A DNA stretch of 64,000 bases, taken from positions 7,624,888 to 7,688,887 of the forward strand of contig HG738138.1 in assembly GCA_000499405.2 (NCBI GenBank), given 5' to 3'. Positions 49,701-62,455 of this stretch are shown in pieces (the stretch's first letter is position 1; each line of letters opens with the position of its first letter). The position numbers were made by a program, and so were the translations under genes. Origin of the DNA: Onchocerca volvulus (lineage: Eukaryota; Nematoda; Chromadorea; Rhabditida; Onchocercidae). The notes beneath the pieces were generated by a model. That model saw only the letters and a program-made list of their open reading frames with translations, had not been told where the DNA came from and made no database searches.

Positions 49701-51295
49701 GCGGAAAATTTTAGCGTGTTTTCCAATAATTTGCTTTTCAAGATTTTTCAGAATGCAAAATTAAATTCTCGTTATAGGAATAAAGTTGTGTGAGTGGTTC
49801 GTAAAATATTCTGTTTGACCGGCAATTGCTGTAAAGATCATGCATTACGAGGCTCTGCCGTACTTTTTGTTTTTTGCACTGTACAAAGAGCACACAAGAT
49901 GATTCACATGAAGTTCATAGCACTTTCTGGAATTTCGTATGTTTCCCAAAAGATATTTGGGATGATATAATTCCTATTTTTAGCTCGCTTTTGTCTGCCA
50001 TATGATTATAACTGGTTTTATCAGTTAAACTATCACCACACAGATAATTTCATATTCTTCATCCAATATTTATTGTTCTAATATAACCTAAGCAAATTTT
50101 TTTGATCAATAAAAAGTGTGCAAATTTTTTTAAATAGAAAAGTTGTTACTAATTTCACCATAATCCGCATTATTTATTTCTTTGTTTCTATAATAATTTA
50201 ATGAAACTGAATAAATGTATTTCTTCAATAATTTTCAAAATAATTTATTTCGAAGATGCCGATATATATTTTTTTTATAGTTTTAAATTTTCCGTACTAT
50301 TAAAACTACTATTATTAAACATTGAAACTTTAAAAAGTATGAGTGGATAATTTATTAAGAAAGAGAACGATTGTATTTATTAGCTGGGAAAAAACAAACG
50401 CCAAGAAAACATGAATTGCCTTTCCAAGTGTCAGTCATTTTCAGGCATAAATTCCTTTTTTGAATTTACACTATTGAGAGGCCCTTTACTACTTTTTAGG
50501 ATTACGTTTTGCAATATCATAAAGCATCAATTCTCGCAAGTCAACTGTTATTTGAGAATTTTGTTAAAACAGTTATATCTGATATTTCTAGCTAATAAAA
50601 TGGAAAATATGCCGTTTTATCGATACTTGTGACCTACGTAAAATCATAACATATTCCTATTAAAATCAAGCTGTTATGCAATTAAACCAATGTTGAATCA
50701 AGCTAACTGGGAATCAACTTCTGAAATACCTATTAATGTAGCATTGTCTTTCGAAATTTTAGAAACAGAGAGAATTGGTACGTCTTTACTTCTCGAATAA
50801 TTTGTGTCAAGAGATCATAATTTGATCCAAGAACATGAAGCAGAAATTAACTTATTAAAAAATAATTCAAGGCCAAATTTCATGAATCTTACCTAGAACC
50901 ACATCCAATGAACAATTGAGTTATCATCGAAAGATTGGGTCGTACTACTACCAACCACAGAATTTAAAAAGTGCATTATTTATAAATTCTGGACTAAAAA
51001 AGTGAAACAAACAAATTGATGGCAGTTGTAAAGCAATCGCAGTCGAGCAGCTGCAGTTTATGAAAAATTGGTGGGTTTGAATTTTTCGAGTAAATTAATT
51101 AATGAGCGTAAAAAAGTTTTTACGAATGGGAAGCAATCAGCTTCTCGCATCAATCATGAACCATCCAGTGCCGTAGTCAAGGTGAAGAAACGTGTTTCTC
51201 CCTCACATCGCACTCCTCTCTATTATCCTTTCCCTTCAAACACTACACATAAAATTAAGGATCTTAAAAAAATTAAAGATAAAATTAAGAATTAG
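46558..51295 (+). CDS. Three phase-compatible exons of an unrecognised protein (partial)
   Basis: Exon a, 46558-46681, follows CCGAAACAG and ends CGG AAT|GTATGT; it encodes SQVREAQPYSAQLWHAICDY and continues acidic. Exon b, 47420-47601, follows TTTTTGCAG and ends AAA TT|GTGAGT; it encodes VNVVMKLSRHGIGNDWLAIF, then a Leu/Lys-rich helix. Exon c, 51043-51295, after ATCGCAG, continues the frame with RAAAVYEKLVGLNFSSKL and a basic, serine/proline-bearing tail ending KIKDKIKN and TAG. Phases agree across both introns (738 and 3,441 bases). The product looks helical, with a basic C-terminus and no membrane span. I cannot name a family. Exons a and b look genuine; linking c to them is a guess. The 5' end, upstream of 46558, is missing. 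Confidence 0.4.
46682..46740 (+). repeat. (TG)n microsatellite starting in a splice donor
   Basis: About 29 TG units directly after the GTATGTG donor of exon a of the unrecognised plus-strand gene, so the repeat forms the 5' end of its intron. Imperfect GTATGTGTAGG units follow to about 46780. Confidence 0.9.
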
Positions 51296-53144
51296 GAACA
51301 CTTCAGTCCGTGTAGAAAAAGCTTTTCGATACTGGAATCAAACTGCTTTAACCGCAAAAAACCCAATTTTCACCAGGAGACGTCAAAGAAATTTTTGAAT
51401 TGATAGTTGGAATCAAGATATGGTGAAATATTGGGGCACTTTTCTCAAACATAGTTAATCTTGCTTGCAAACTTGAATGACTTAAATAATTTTTACTTCA
51501 TTTAAAAATTAGACTTAGCTTCTTAGCCTAATGATTGGAATAAAAAAAACTGTTGCATAGATAAGTTTCCGGCACTGCTAAGAACCATGTATCAACTACT
51601 CTGGCAAATCAGCAAAGGTGCAGCAAACAACCAAGTTAACCAAAACGAGTGAAGCACATAAATTATGTGGGAACATTATTTCCTATGCGACTCCCCATCA
51701 TGTAAATTATCTTTTTCATTCACATTATCAACTATCTCATGAGGTATCTTGTTTTGCGTCCATCTCGTAATGCAGCAACAATTCCCTCTTTCCAGAAAAA
51801 AAGCTTCAGAGACATGGAAAATTAAAAGGGAGGATACAGCCGATTACATGCCATGAAATCATGGATAAAACCAGGCTTGAAAGACGCAATTCAACTCGTT
51901 ATTTAACAAAAGCCTTAAGTAGCAATATCCTAACTAAAATACACTTCTTATCTTTAGTTAGATATTACTTTTATAAGCAGCTTACAGAAAAAGAAATAAA
52001 CGCAATATGAAGCAAAACTTGCTCCTGTTACTTTTTTTTTTTTTCTAATTTCTTATGATTGCATACCGTTCTGTTCATGTACAGAGAAATAGTGTGTCAA
52101 TGAAGACAAACGAATTTCTCAATCTCTATTAAGGAACTGAACATATGGCGGTAAAAATGGAGTAGTTGGAATATCTGAATATGCTATCCTTCAAATGTCC
52201 CTAAAATGTAAGTTTCTGATTTTTTCAAATGTTTGATCAGATGGATTCAAATATAATTTCAGCAACGGTTCATTACAAAGTAATCAGCTACCCTGCGAAT
52301 ATGCAGAAATAATTTCTAGAACTTCATAATGACAATGCAAAAAAAGACCATTTTAAATAACAAAGACAATTCTTAATTACAGAGTGGAACTGATTGGAAA
52401 AAATACAAGACTCATCAAGAACAAGACACAAAAAATGAAAAGCACAGCTACAAAAATTATTAATATGCACTTGCGAAATTCTTCAAGGCATGGAAATTCC
52501 ATAATTTTTAAAATTCACACTGGCACTTCGATAACATGTAATTTGTAAGGGAAAAAATGTCCTTTGAAAATATATGTAAGCAAAAAAAAACCAATCTGGT
52601 AACATGTTATATACACAGACACATTGTGATACAGTCGACCTATTCACACAAAAAGAAACCTATTAATTGTGAATAAATAATAAACGAATGAAAATACAAA
52701 GCTATGAGAATCGGTAAATTCAGGAGGCTAAAATTTACTGTTTTGCATTATCACATGTGAATTAAATTATATATCATACAAAAAACCAAAAAAAAAAAAC
52801 AATGAAACAAAGAAATATTTTCAGGAATGATGGTTTTGCGCATAGAAATGCACAAGAGGTTTAAAACTTTTTAAAAAAATACAATAAAACTCATGAATTT
52901 CCATGTCACTATAATAACACATTCTTTCTTCCTGCATGTTTCCACAAACTAGTTTCAGCATATCAATTTGTCGGAAAATGAGAAATATATTAAAAGATCA
53001 GTGGTCAATCTAATCTTAGTCAGAATGTAATAAACTGCTATCTGTTTTCACAAATAAGACCACAAATGACATGGGTACTGCTCTAAGAATGATAAAAATC
53101 TTTGGTTATATAAACAACAGAAATTTTAAACTGTAAGGACAGCA
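51296..53144 (-). other. Presumed hbl-1 3' UTR and intergenic space
   Basis: This stretch follows the hbl-1 stop codon (minus strand). No ORF reads as protein. If the 3' UTR is as long as the known C. elegans hbl-1 UTR, much of 51.7-53.14 kb is transcribed. A minus-strand TACCTCA, a let-7-family seed match, is at 51740-51746; I saw no full CTACCTC on that strand between 51.5 and 53.14 kb. Confidence 0.4.
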
Positions 53145-56100
53145 TTAGCAACTATGATCGGAACTGATAACATGTGTTGTGAACATATATTTATCGCCGC
53201 AACCATGACCGCACAGGTTACACTTCCAAGGATCTGAATCAGAATGCAATCCTTTATGCAAAAGATACAACGTCTGATCCATAAAAATCATTCCACAATG
53301 CATGCATTCCTGAAAATGACTCAAATTAGACACAAATAAAGTTTGGAAATTATAAGAATAAGGTTCCTTTATATTCAAAGACACTGTGAGATATTAAAAA
53401 TAATACAGTTTTAAAAAATTAACCTGCTGCTCTTTGTCCCCACTTTCACCATCGGTTGCACTACTACTTCCGCTATCAACTGAGGGGGAATGAGACTGAT
53501 CTTCCGTGTTCTCACTGCCAGCATTGCTAGTTCGTGTCCATAACTGCTGCAGTGCTGTTTCCGGCTTTATGTCCTGAAACATGAGTCTGATTGATGGCGA
53601 GAAATTGGGACCACAAGAACAATCATGATGGTAATCATTCTAATTTATTTCCAGCGCTTTTCAAAAGCATATTACCGTAATAAGTGTTGGAGTGCTGACA
53701 CTTGATAAAGACAATAACCATTCTTCGTTTGTCATGCCATATCCAGTCTGAAAGATGAAGTAATGTAAAAAAAGTTATAATGCAAAATATTTAACAGTAT
53801 GAAACAGGAAAAAGCTGGATCTTGAAAAAGCCCTTCGAGCTTTTTTTGGGAATTCTTTACCTGTTCATAATCCATACATCGAGACATATCTTCGTTAATG
53901 GATGGTTTCATGGATTCCTGTTTGATAAATTTCAATTGTTCCTGAATAGCGGCAACGATAGTTTGCGCATTTGCTCGCCGTTGTTTCTTGGATACTGGTG
54001 ACGTTAACGAATATATGTCCTTTATACTATTCTCAGATTTGGGTTTCATTGGCGATGTTACAATAATACTTGATGTCTGAAATAATTGTAAACGAACTGA
54101 TCAGCAAGCTGAAAGATGACTACCTTATCCAAGAAAATTAAAAAGTAAAAGACATTTCGAATCACGGAATTTTGGATATACTGCTCGTGTGTACGGCTTC
54201 AAAAAATTAATTTATTCTACAGTTCTTTCTTACGAAGATCTTATCCCAAAGTCCGCCATATTATCGAAAACCATCATAGATTTAGTGAATAAACGATCAG
54301 AGCACTCTATCAATTACAGAGCATCTAAGCTCGACTTATCGATCGAACTAAACTACAAAAACCGCCCGAGAATGTTATATATTCTAACACTGTTTGAATC
54401 TACTGAAGCAATAACTCCATTACATTCCGCACTAACCTACTACTTTTTTCCTTCCTGAAAAGTGATACCTAAACTTTTTCTTAAGCTTCGAAATCGGAAG
54501 ATTAAGAAGACTATTTCTTTCCTTCCTGAAAATATTTGAGATCCGAACTTTTAATTTCAGAAGCTTTAAACTTACGTCACCCTCATCATGTTTTGTTTGA
54601 TAGTGCAACAAAAGTCGCCGCGAGTTAGCAAACAATAGTGAGCATCGTTTACATGATGCAGGAGTTGATGGTGCAATGGCATGCGCTTCGTCTAGATGTG
54701 TTCGTAAGCTTGCATGTTGACTGAACTGCTTATCACAGAGGGCAACTGGACAATCAAAATCAGCACCTGTTTTTATATGGGTCATCGAATGTTCTTGCAT
54801 CTAAATTATATCATAGTTATTCGAAAGATATGTTGGTTATTAAGCAAAAATTTAAAAAATTTTTTTCATGACTGAAAAAATCATTCAACACTTCTAACTG
54901 ACAACTTCAGCAGCATAAAATGTCTGCGCCGTGCAGTGTGTCATCTAATAACACCTTAGTGCGAGCTATTTTTAACAGTATTTTTCGAATTTTGAAAAAC
55001 TCAATGTGCAAACCTGATCTTTCCGAAAAAATTTTTTTAGGCAGTACCGACACTGATATGGTTTAACGCCTGTGTGCCGCATTCGGTGACGATGCATATT
55101 TGCTTTCTGGCTGAACTGCATGTGGCAAATATCACATTGATACATTTGTCCCTGATGGCGTTCATGTGCATCCTATAAAACTTTAGAATTATAAATGATC
55201 AAATATTGAGGGCTTTTTGAAAACTCTGAAAGGACTAAAAACAAAAAACAGTGACATCAGAAGCTACAGTCACGAAATCAGATATGGACACTTTATTGTA
55301 CCTGGAGTGGTAATAATACTTAATAATAGTTTCGGATATGCTGTATTGTCTATAAACAACAGAGCATATTCGAAACTTTCAGACAAGTCAAGTAGACGAT
55401 TTAATATGCTGTTTTATCGGGTCGAATGATTTGAAACATCTAAAGCTTAATCAGCAGATGATCAAATGTAACACTTATTGGCCTATTTTAGCATATAGCT
55501 ATGGCAACATTCCATGATACTCTTACTAATGACAACACGATTTTGATGTTAAATATTGGGACTCATTGAATTTATATTTCATATAGAATTTGAAAAAGAC
55601 ATTTCTTAAGTCAATAAATTTAAATTGAAAATTTGTTCATTATAAATCAAGATGATATTAGTGGAGCAATAAATACGACAGATATGCCTTTAATGTAGAC
55701 CTAATTCTTCACTTGCTTCACCAAAACTTAGAAGATCAACAAGCATTTTTTTTTTTTTTTTTTTTGCATTGATTGCAAGGAAAAACAGACTTACAATTAA
55801 TTCAGTAGTCTAGAAATTATAAAAATGACCAATAGGCAAGAAACATGCCAAATTAACGTAACAGCATCAGGCAAATAAAAACACAGAGATTTCAAGCCTT
55901 AAAGTCAAAAACGAAATCGTTTACTTGAATTCGAATAGTACAGAAAAAAGGAGACATGAAGCATGAAGCCTAGCATAAGGAACTTTTACGACAGAAATTC
56001 CCATCCTTCAAGAAAGTGGAAATCTGGTAAAGATTTAAAAAATATTCCCCTGAAAATAAAATAATGAAAGCTAACCAGATGACTTTTCATGTGCTGCGAC

Positions 56101-57263
56101 ATGCAGGTTTCAAAATTGCAGTGAGGACAAACGTGCATAGTTTTGCTGCTGCTGTTGGTAGTGGTAGTAGTGGTGGTAGTAGTAGTTATTTTGGAGGTGC
56201 TATTATTACCGGAGACTGGTGGTGAAGAGGCGGTCGCCGGAGAGAACTGCTCGGGGGATGACAGGTTCGGCGTCGATGACAACTCGTCCAAATCCTCGTT
56301 CCATTCCTGAAAATTGTATCACCTTCCATCCCACAATAAACGCACCTAACTAACTGGTTATCCAATCCTCGTAATCACCAAATCACTACACAAAATCGAG
56401 ATACAACAAAGAGCTCATATGTAAAGCACATCCCTTCATCTATTTCTCCAATCCACTGTTCACCTTGATCCGAAATATTCCTTTTTCCTTCTTCAAACAT
56501 CAAATATATCGTAATCCTTTGATTATCAAAATTAAAAATTCTACAAAAGCATCCCTATTCCTGAGTTAAAATATATTCCAATTCTGAACAGGTTTAAAAC
56601 AAAACTTCCACATAAAACATCAGCGTTCCGAATCTATTAAATGCGTCATAAGATATTCCCCCGAAGATCTCTTGCTAGAGAATAACAGTGATAAACAACA
56701 GTTTTTAAAGATTATTCACTAATTAGCATCGTTGAGAAAAGGACTATACAAAAGATAACCTTCACAGCAATTTTCCGTTAATGCTGTCTATATTTTCAAA
56801 CTTTGTGTTAAAGTTCATAAAGCTACTTTCAAGAACATACAGAGGATGGAAGAAAAGAGAGTTCGAATTGAACGGAAAAATATTGCCAATCTTCTACGTA
56901 ACATACTCAATAACTCGAGAAGTTTCCATGATGCAAGAGTCAAGGCATTCAAGAACTTGAAATTTGAAACTTCTTTCACCCAGCTATATTCCTACCACAA
57001 TTAAATAGCAAACATGAAAATATTGTCTTCGGACGATTGAAGAAAAGCTATTTCAACAAAAAGTGGAGTCATCGCATATTCTTATTTAAAAAAAAAAAAA
57101 AAAAACCAATACATTATAACAAAAGAGAAACCTGCCGACTACTAGTATTTGTGGTAGTATGATGTCGCTCACTTTCGTGCTGCTCAATGTGCTCTTTGAA
57201 ATCAGCGAAATTATTTGTCATAAAGCCGCACTGAGTGCAAGCATTCATATCCTCCATCGTCAT
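53145..57263 (-). CDS. hbl-1: Hunchback-like zinc-finger transcription factor HBL-1
   Basis: Nuclear C2H2 factor of the hunchback/Ikaros class that sets early larval cell fates in C. elegans, where let-7-family and lin-4 microRNAs repress it. Exons: 57132-57263, 56076-56306, 55014-55172, 54576-54800, 53861-54076, 53676-53747, 53424-53573 and 53145-53309. All are in phase 0, giving 449 residues. Zinc fingers in order: CTQCGFMTNNFADFKEHIEQH; the hunchback-type block starting MHVCPHCNFETCMSQHMKSH and running through YQCDICHMQFSQKANMHRHR, KPYQCRYCLKKFFRKDQ, a CPVALCDKQFSQ finger and CKRCSLLFANSRRLLLH; and the paired C-terminal fingers HCGMIFMDQTLYLLHKGLH and CNLCGHGCGDKYMFTTH. The Ser/Thr-rich linker in exon 2 includes a run of about ten Thr. 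C. elegans HBL-1 is about twice this length, so N-terminal exons probably lie upstream of 57263. The ATG at 57263 follows GATTTGCAG directly and may be internal. Confidence 0.93.
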
Positions 57264-58828
57264 CTGCAAATCAAATCATTTATTTTCTTATTAAACCTCA
57301 CAGAATCACTGATAATAGACGAAACGGACGAAACTATTTGATTATTTAAGTCTATCTCTAGCATTTCTTATGGTATATACCGTTGATCCATTAATATCCG
57401 ATCACTCTTCTTAATGCGGAACGACGTTTATAACTACTTCGAATCAAAATTAAATTAAACGACGAATACACTACGATACAGCAGGATCATTAGGATTGCG
57501 GAATCACTACTGGGATATGGAGTAATCCTGATAATCCAGAAGTTATCATTACCCCTGTTTCACCACGACAATGTAGCAATCTTCGTATAATAGAAAGATA
57601 ACAAAATAAAATGAAATTTGTTTTTCAAATATGAGTTATAGAAGATCACTATCACGAGTCAATCAACAAAGCATAGGTATTTTAAGCACACATCAAGTGC
57701 GATCAGTGTGTTTATTGTAAATACATATGTAGAAAAACAAAAAATTAGAGAAGTTTTGCTAATTAAGACAAAGCGGTAAAATATACGTCCATCATTATCT
57801 TTATTTATACATTCATTCCAACAATAACAATATCTCACTTTAAAAGCACATAATTATTAATTACACCATCTTACTGGAGTTCTCATTCAAGTGAGGCTGA
57901 CGCCTGGATGCTTTCTGGAATGAACTAACGAACTGCGCATATGCGCATCTCGTCAAATATCAATGTACACATGTAGGCAAAAGGCGAAAGCTGATCTTGA
58001 TAGATATTTTTATGCGGCAAATAAGACTGATACTAGAATTCGATGTTAGCCACAAAAGTATATTTACTTTGCACAATATTCAATAAATCCAAATGTGAAA
58101 CTATGTTTTGAAACAGAATAAGCTCAGAAAAAGGCTTCATATTAGGACATTATTAGTTGGATAAACAAGGTTCTAAAGGAAAGGCATCATTCTTATAAAT
58201 ACTATCATCTTGCTGCACTCAAAAATAAAAAGTTCCTCTGAGAGAGAATCTGCTAAGATGATTCAGAAAAATAATATTTCTTGGATGACTTGATTATTAT
58301 TGTTGCCTGTGTGCAATTTATTTCGGATTAGTGTCCTAATTAATTCATTTGCTGTTAATGCCTAATCAAAAAATCTCTTCTCATGACTAAAAAAGGTTCC
58401 GCATAGTGAGTGATGTTTCAGTTTCGTCCCCAATGCGTAATGAACAAGGTGAATCTGCACCCTAACAACCAGAATCTGCAACTAGCTCGATTTACACAAC
58501 TAATTAAATTCCTTACCATTTGGGAGCTTAACCAGACTACTTCGGAAATCAGAGAAAATTGGTCACGGTGTTTTTCAAAAAAGCGTTATGTGAAGCCAGA
58601 ATAACGTAGAAATAGAAATGAAAGAGGAAGTTTGATCAGATCTGGAAATTTGTTTAAAATTCTGCAAACTTCAGTGAGATTAAATCCAATTTGCAACAGA
58701 AAGTGCAATGATATTAACATCAAAAATATTGCTGTTATCATTTGAGGTAATTTCATATTACTGCAACATAATAATAGCGCCTTGAAATTCAGTACGTTTT
58801 ATAATTTAATACGAAAAGATAGGGAATG

Positions 58829-58875
<47 letters not shown>

Positions 58876-58902
58876 GGGAAAAAAAAAAAAAAAAAAAAAA
58901 AA
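58829..58902 (+). repeat. Poly(A) - G11 - poly(A) tract
   Basis: About 39 A, then 11 G at 58868-58878, then about 24 A. An ORF reading through it on the minus strand is a Phe/Pro homopolymer and not a gene. The boundary is abrupt, and an assembly or polymerase artefact is possible. Confidence 0.9.
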
Positions 58903-60499
58903 GAAAAAGTGGAGATGCTAGTAGTGAAGGTCGGAAAACTGTTCGGAAGGCCAATCGAGAAAGGTGACCTTGATTCTTGTATTTGTGGCAGCAGATTCTT
59001 GCTTGGTGATGCACTCTCTCCACTCTCACCTTTATGAAGAAGTATGTTGACCGTCTTATTTGCATTTCTCTTGGTCCATTTGTTACCGTCCCAAACTCTT
59101 TCTCTTATTTCCTAAAAGGCAAATTCCGTTCTTGAAGATAGGAGAGATCGATGAAAAAGAAGGAAATACTACTTTTCTAGTTGGTTGAGACAAATGGACA
59201 ACAGGATAAAGCTAAAATCGTTTTGAGGAGGATGACGATTAAACAATAGCAGGCTGAGTTGACGACTGTCAAACAAAAGAATTACGTGGTGGATAGCTTG
59301 GAGTTATCTATAGTGGACAACATGGTGGACAACGGACAAACAAGCAGACAACCGATTGCAATAGTAGTATTAGTAGAAATAGAAGTACTTCAGCTCAATC
59401 CAAAACTTCCTCAACTTCAACAACACCACTACCTTAAGAACAGGACAGAACAGTCCCTCACGATTCCAAACAACCGTCATCCAACAAACAAGTAAACGCA
59501 ATAATCATCGTCAAAATGGTCATCTTACTGCCTCCACTTACTACTATGCAAATTTCATTTGATTTTCTTTTCCACTATTTTCAGGACTTTATCTTGCTAT
59601 ACAGAAAGTTTTAATTTGAAAATGTATGGATATTCAAAGATCTCTGGCTATAGAATTTAATACCATGCAGAAACTTTATGATGACAGAGGAAGTATTTTG
59701 CAAAATGAAAGCAAGAATTCCTTTTAGCGCATAGCATCCAAAACAGATTCTGAGGGAAACGGTACTAAGAAACTTGAGTAAAACAGCAAATGAATTATTC
59801 TTCATTTCTTCCCACTCCGCTTAGCAATAATTTGTATCGATATCGGGAAGCACTGCCCATGAATTACAATACAAAATAATCGGAATATCGGAAACCAGAT
59901 GTAGTGAGAAGCATTGCAGTAACCAGGTCTTTGAGAAACTTCCCAACACTATCATAAATAAATCAGTGGATTTGAAAATTCTTCACGACCCCCTTCGATG
60001 CGAAGATATTTGGAACTCGAGCGATCAAAAAGCCAAAAAAAAAAAAGAAAGAAGAGACAAGCTGTACGCAACAATAAAATTCGTTTTAGTTGACAAATTA
60101 ATGTTTTTGTTAGCAAAATATGGGAGCAAATTAAATCCTGTTCATGTAGTGCAAGACAAGTGAGGAGAGCAATTAAAACATAAAAAGGATAATTCTGGAT
60201 AAAAAGGAAATGAATTATCAAGAAGTCTCAAGATGCAAAATGCAAATTACACATACTAATTACAGATTCGTGAAAAAACTTCTGTACTGCTTGCAGATTG
60301 TTAAGATTGAGAATGTGTAAGCAAGCAACTTAAATACCTGATGGAGGTGGTCGTTTCTGAAGGCTAGGAAAGAAGGACTGGGAAAAAGCGACAGATGGAG
60401 AGATGTAACTTTTAAATATAGGAAACATCGATGACTCGATCATAACTGATGCAGATAAATAAATATGGATATATATAACGAGTAACAAGTCAAATAAAT

Positions 60500-60537
60500 A
60501 TATATATTTTTGTATATATATATATATATATATATAG
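60500..60537. repeat. (AT)n microsatellite
   Basis: Alternating TA/AT, interrupted by TTTTGT at 60506-60513. It generates Tyr-Ile repeats in translated frames. Confidence 0.9.
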
Positions 60538-60714
60538 ATGGATATAAGGGGGAGAGTGGAATGTAACAGACTGATAATGGAAGAGGGAGAGGATTTCAAA
60601 GCAGGTCTGAATGGTTGCAAACACCGTAATCCGGATGTGTATGTATATGATGTGTGTATGTTTGGTGGTGATGTATTGGACGTCGATCTCTGTTAACAGA
60701 TAACAACAAGCTAT

Positions 60715-60838
60715 ATGCGCGACGGCTCAACACCCCGGGTACCCTTCTTGGGCAGACAATGTCCCCGCCCGGTGTTTTCATGCCGTGCCCTGCCGTCCCC
60801 TCCCTGCACCACCCGTCCGTCGTGGAGTCCTCCCTTTA
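60715..60838. other. Isolated GC-rich island upstream of hbl-1
   Basis: About 120 bases rich in C on the plus strand (CCCCGGGTACC, CCCCGCCCGG, CCGTCCCCTCCCTGC), in sharp contrast to the AT-rich surroundings. In minus orientation it reads with G-rich strings such as GGACGGGTGGTG and GGAGGGGACGG. A 61-codon minus-strand ORF starting MKTPGGDIVCPRRVPGVLSR overlaps it. It could be a promoter element, a conserved 5' exon of hbl-1, or a G-quadruplex-prone site. Confidence 0.4.
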
Positions 60839-62150
60839 GCAACTCGTCTGCTTGTTTACTCCAACCAGTTACACCATTTGGGAAGCAAAGTGGAGGAAAC
60901 GATCAGTCGTAATCCACACCTTTATCATTACTACTACTACTATTCAATTTCCTCCTTTCCCATACTTCTCCTAATAGATGCTACGTGCTATGCACATATC
61001 CGCTTCTCACTCATTCCAAGACTTCCAGTTAATTTGTCACGTATCTGTCCCGCGTACGTGCTAGACAAAACAAAAACTGGATTTCAGTGCAGGTCAACTA
61101 GTACACGTAGTTGCCGTTAATTATGTACTCAATGAGACAGCATTCTATATCTATAAAGAAACTTTAAGCTTCTCTTTACTTAAAATAAACCTAGTCCAGA
61201 GCCATACGCTTCATCAGAAACATTAAATAGATAAATCTTAATTACAGAAAATGCAAAGATGTAATGTCAATAGTAATCTAGAGATACAGATATTAAGATT
61301 ACGATAAGATAGGCCGAAATAAAGCTGTTAAAATAAAAAAATGAAACCTATCAGAAAAAAAAAATTTAGCACTGAAACCTCAAGCATCGAAGAACGGAAA
61401 GAGTAAAGAGAATATAAATATGAAAGAATTGTTGTGGATCACTTACAGAGAATAAAAAAAAAAAAATTTGTTTTTGCCTATTAAACATCTTTTTCCATAC
61501 AGCAATATGGAAAAAGATTCAAATCCAAAAATGCAAAATGTAACAAAAATCACAAAAACTTACTTTACGTATCTTTAATTGAAATATATCAAAATGACAG
61601 ACGATTAACGATTCCACGACTCGTACACTTATACCTGTACTCAGCTTTCTAGCTCACTTTTAGATACGTAAAAAGCGAGAAGGCAGGAATCAGCCCGATT
61701 GAAAACGCCGTGACTGTTATCTATGAATAAATCCTGTAAAATTTTTCCAAATTAAATGTCTTAAAAAAAGAAAAAAAAAAAAAACGTAAATAATCTTAGG
61801 CATACAAACGAACAATGTCGCAACCGATATGTTGAAACATGGCGATATCAGTTCAAAATATAGAAATTCGGAAATAGTGACTATCGAAATCCGTCTTTGG
61901 AACATTGTAAAACTGGGATAGGGAATGAGCTATACCTAAGATGTCTGAAATAATCGTAATGTGTCACAAATATAGCTCAGATATTTGGAAAAGACAGATT
62001 AGGTCATTCGAAGAAGGCAGAACTCAAATGACAAGTTAAATTCTCCTCAACAATCGGTAGTGCAAAAGAATCCTATTCGTTATCTTGAACGATTAAGGAA
62101 AAAAAAAAAGTAATTTTCAATACAAACTTACAGATCGAAAATATGAGTAC

Positions 62151-62455
62151 CAGCAGCATTGCGATGAAAGAAAAGGGTGTGTGGAAATCTGAAACGTATC
62201 AGAATGAGGTAAGTATACTTACTGAATAAAAGTTATGGACGATACAAAAAATCAGTTCAATCGAAGTTGAACTTATTCAAATATCTCGGTGAGCAGGAGA
62301 TTTTGGAGGATTGTTTAGATTTTCTGCTCAAGGAAATGAAATGTGTTTTTGAAAATGTGAATAAAATTGGTCAGAAATTAATAAAAAAAAAATTTGTTAA
62401 CAAGAAAAAACAGGAAACAACACAGCGTTGGGGATGGGATGATGCATTTGTATGA
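62151..62455 (+). CDS. Possible small two-exon gene, about 86 codons
   Basis: An acceptor (CAAACTTACAG, ending about 62133) is followed after a few bases by ATGAGTACC. The frame reads MSTSSIAMKEKGVWKSETYQ and reaches a GTAAGT/GTATAC donor near 62210-62216. If the donor is GTATAC, a 43-base intron ending AAAATCAG joins in phase to a second exon reading QSKLNLFKYLGEQEILEDCL, then a Lys-rich helix ending QRWGWDDAFV and TGA. The layout (trans-splice-like acceptor, ATG, donor, short intron, open helical exon) is gene-like. The intron is very short and the donor choice is ambiguous. No family is recognised. Confidence 0.25.

Larger units (their letters stand above)
57264..62150. promoter_or_regulatory. 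Upstream region of hbl-1
   Basis: Nearly 5 kb upstream of the first supported hbl-1 exon. It must contain promoter elements and probably missing 5' exons. A Ser/Thr/Asn-rich plus-strand open frame near 59300-59433 (CNSSISRNRSTSAQSKTSS) has no splice support. No transcript can be assembled. Confidence 0.4.

Noticed and set aside
58799..59065. Minus-strand ORF with Phe and Pro runs
   Set aside because: Reads through the poly(A)/G11/poly(A) tract.
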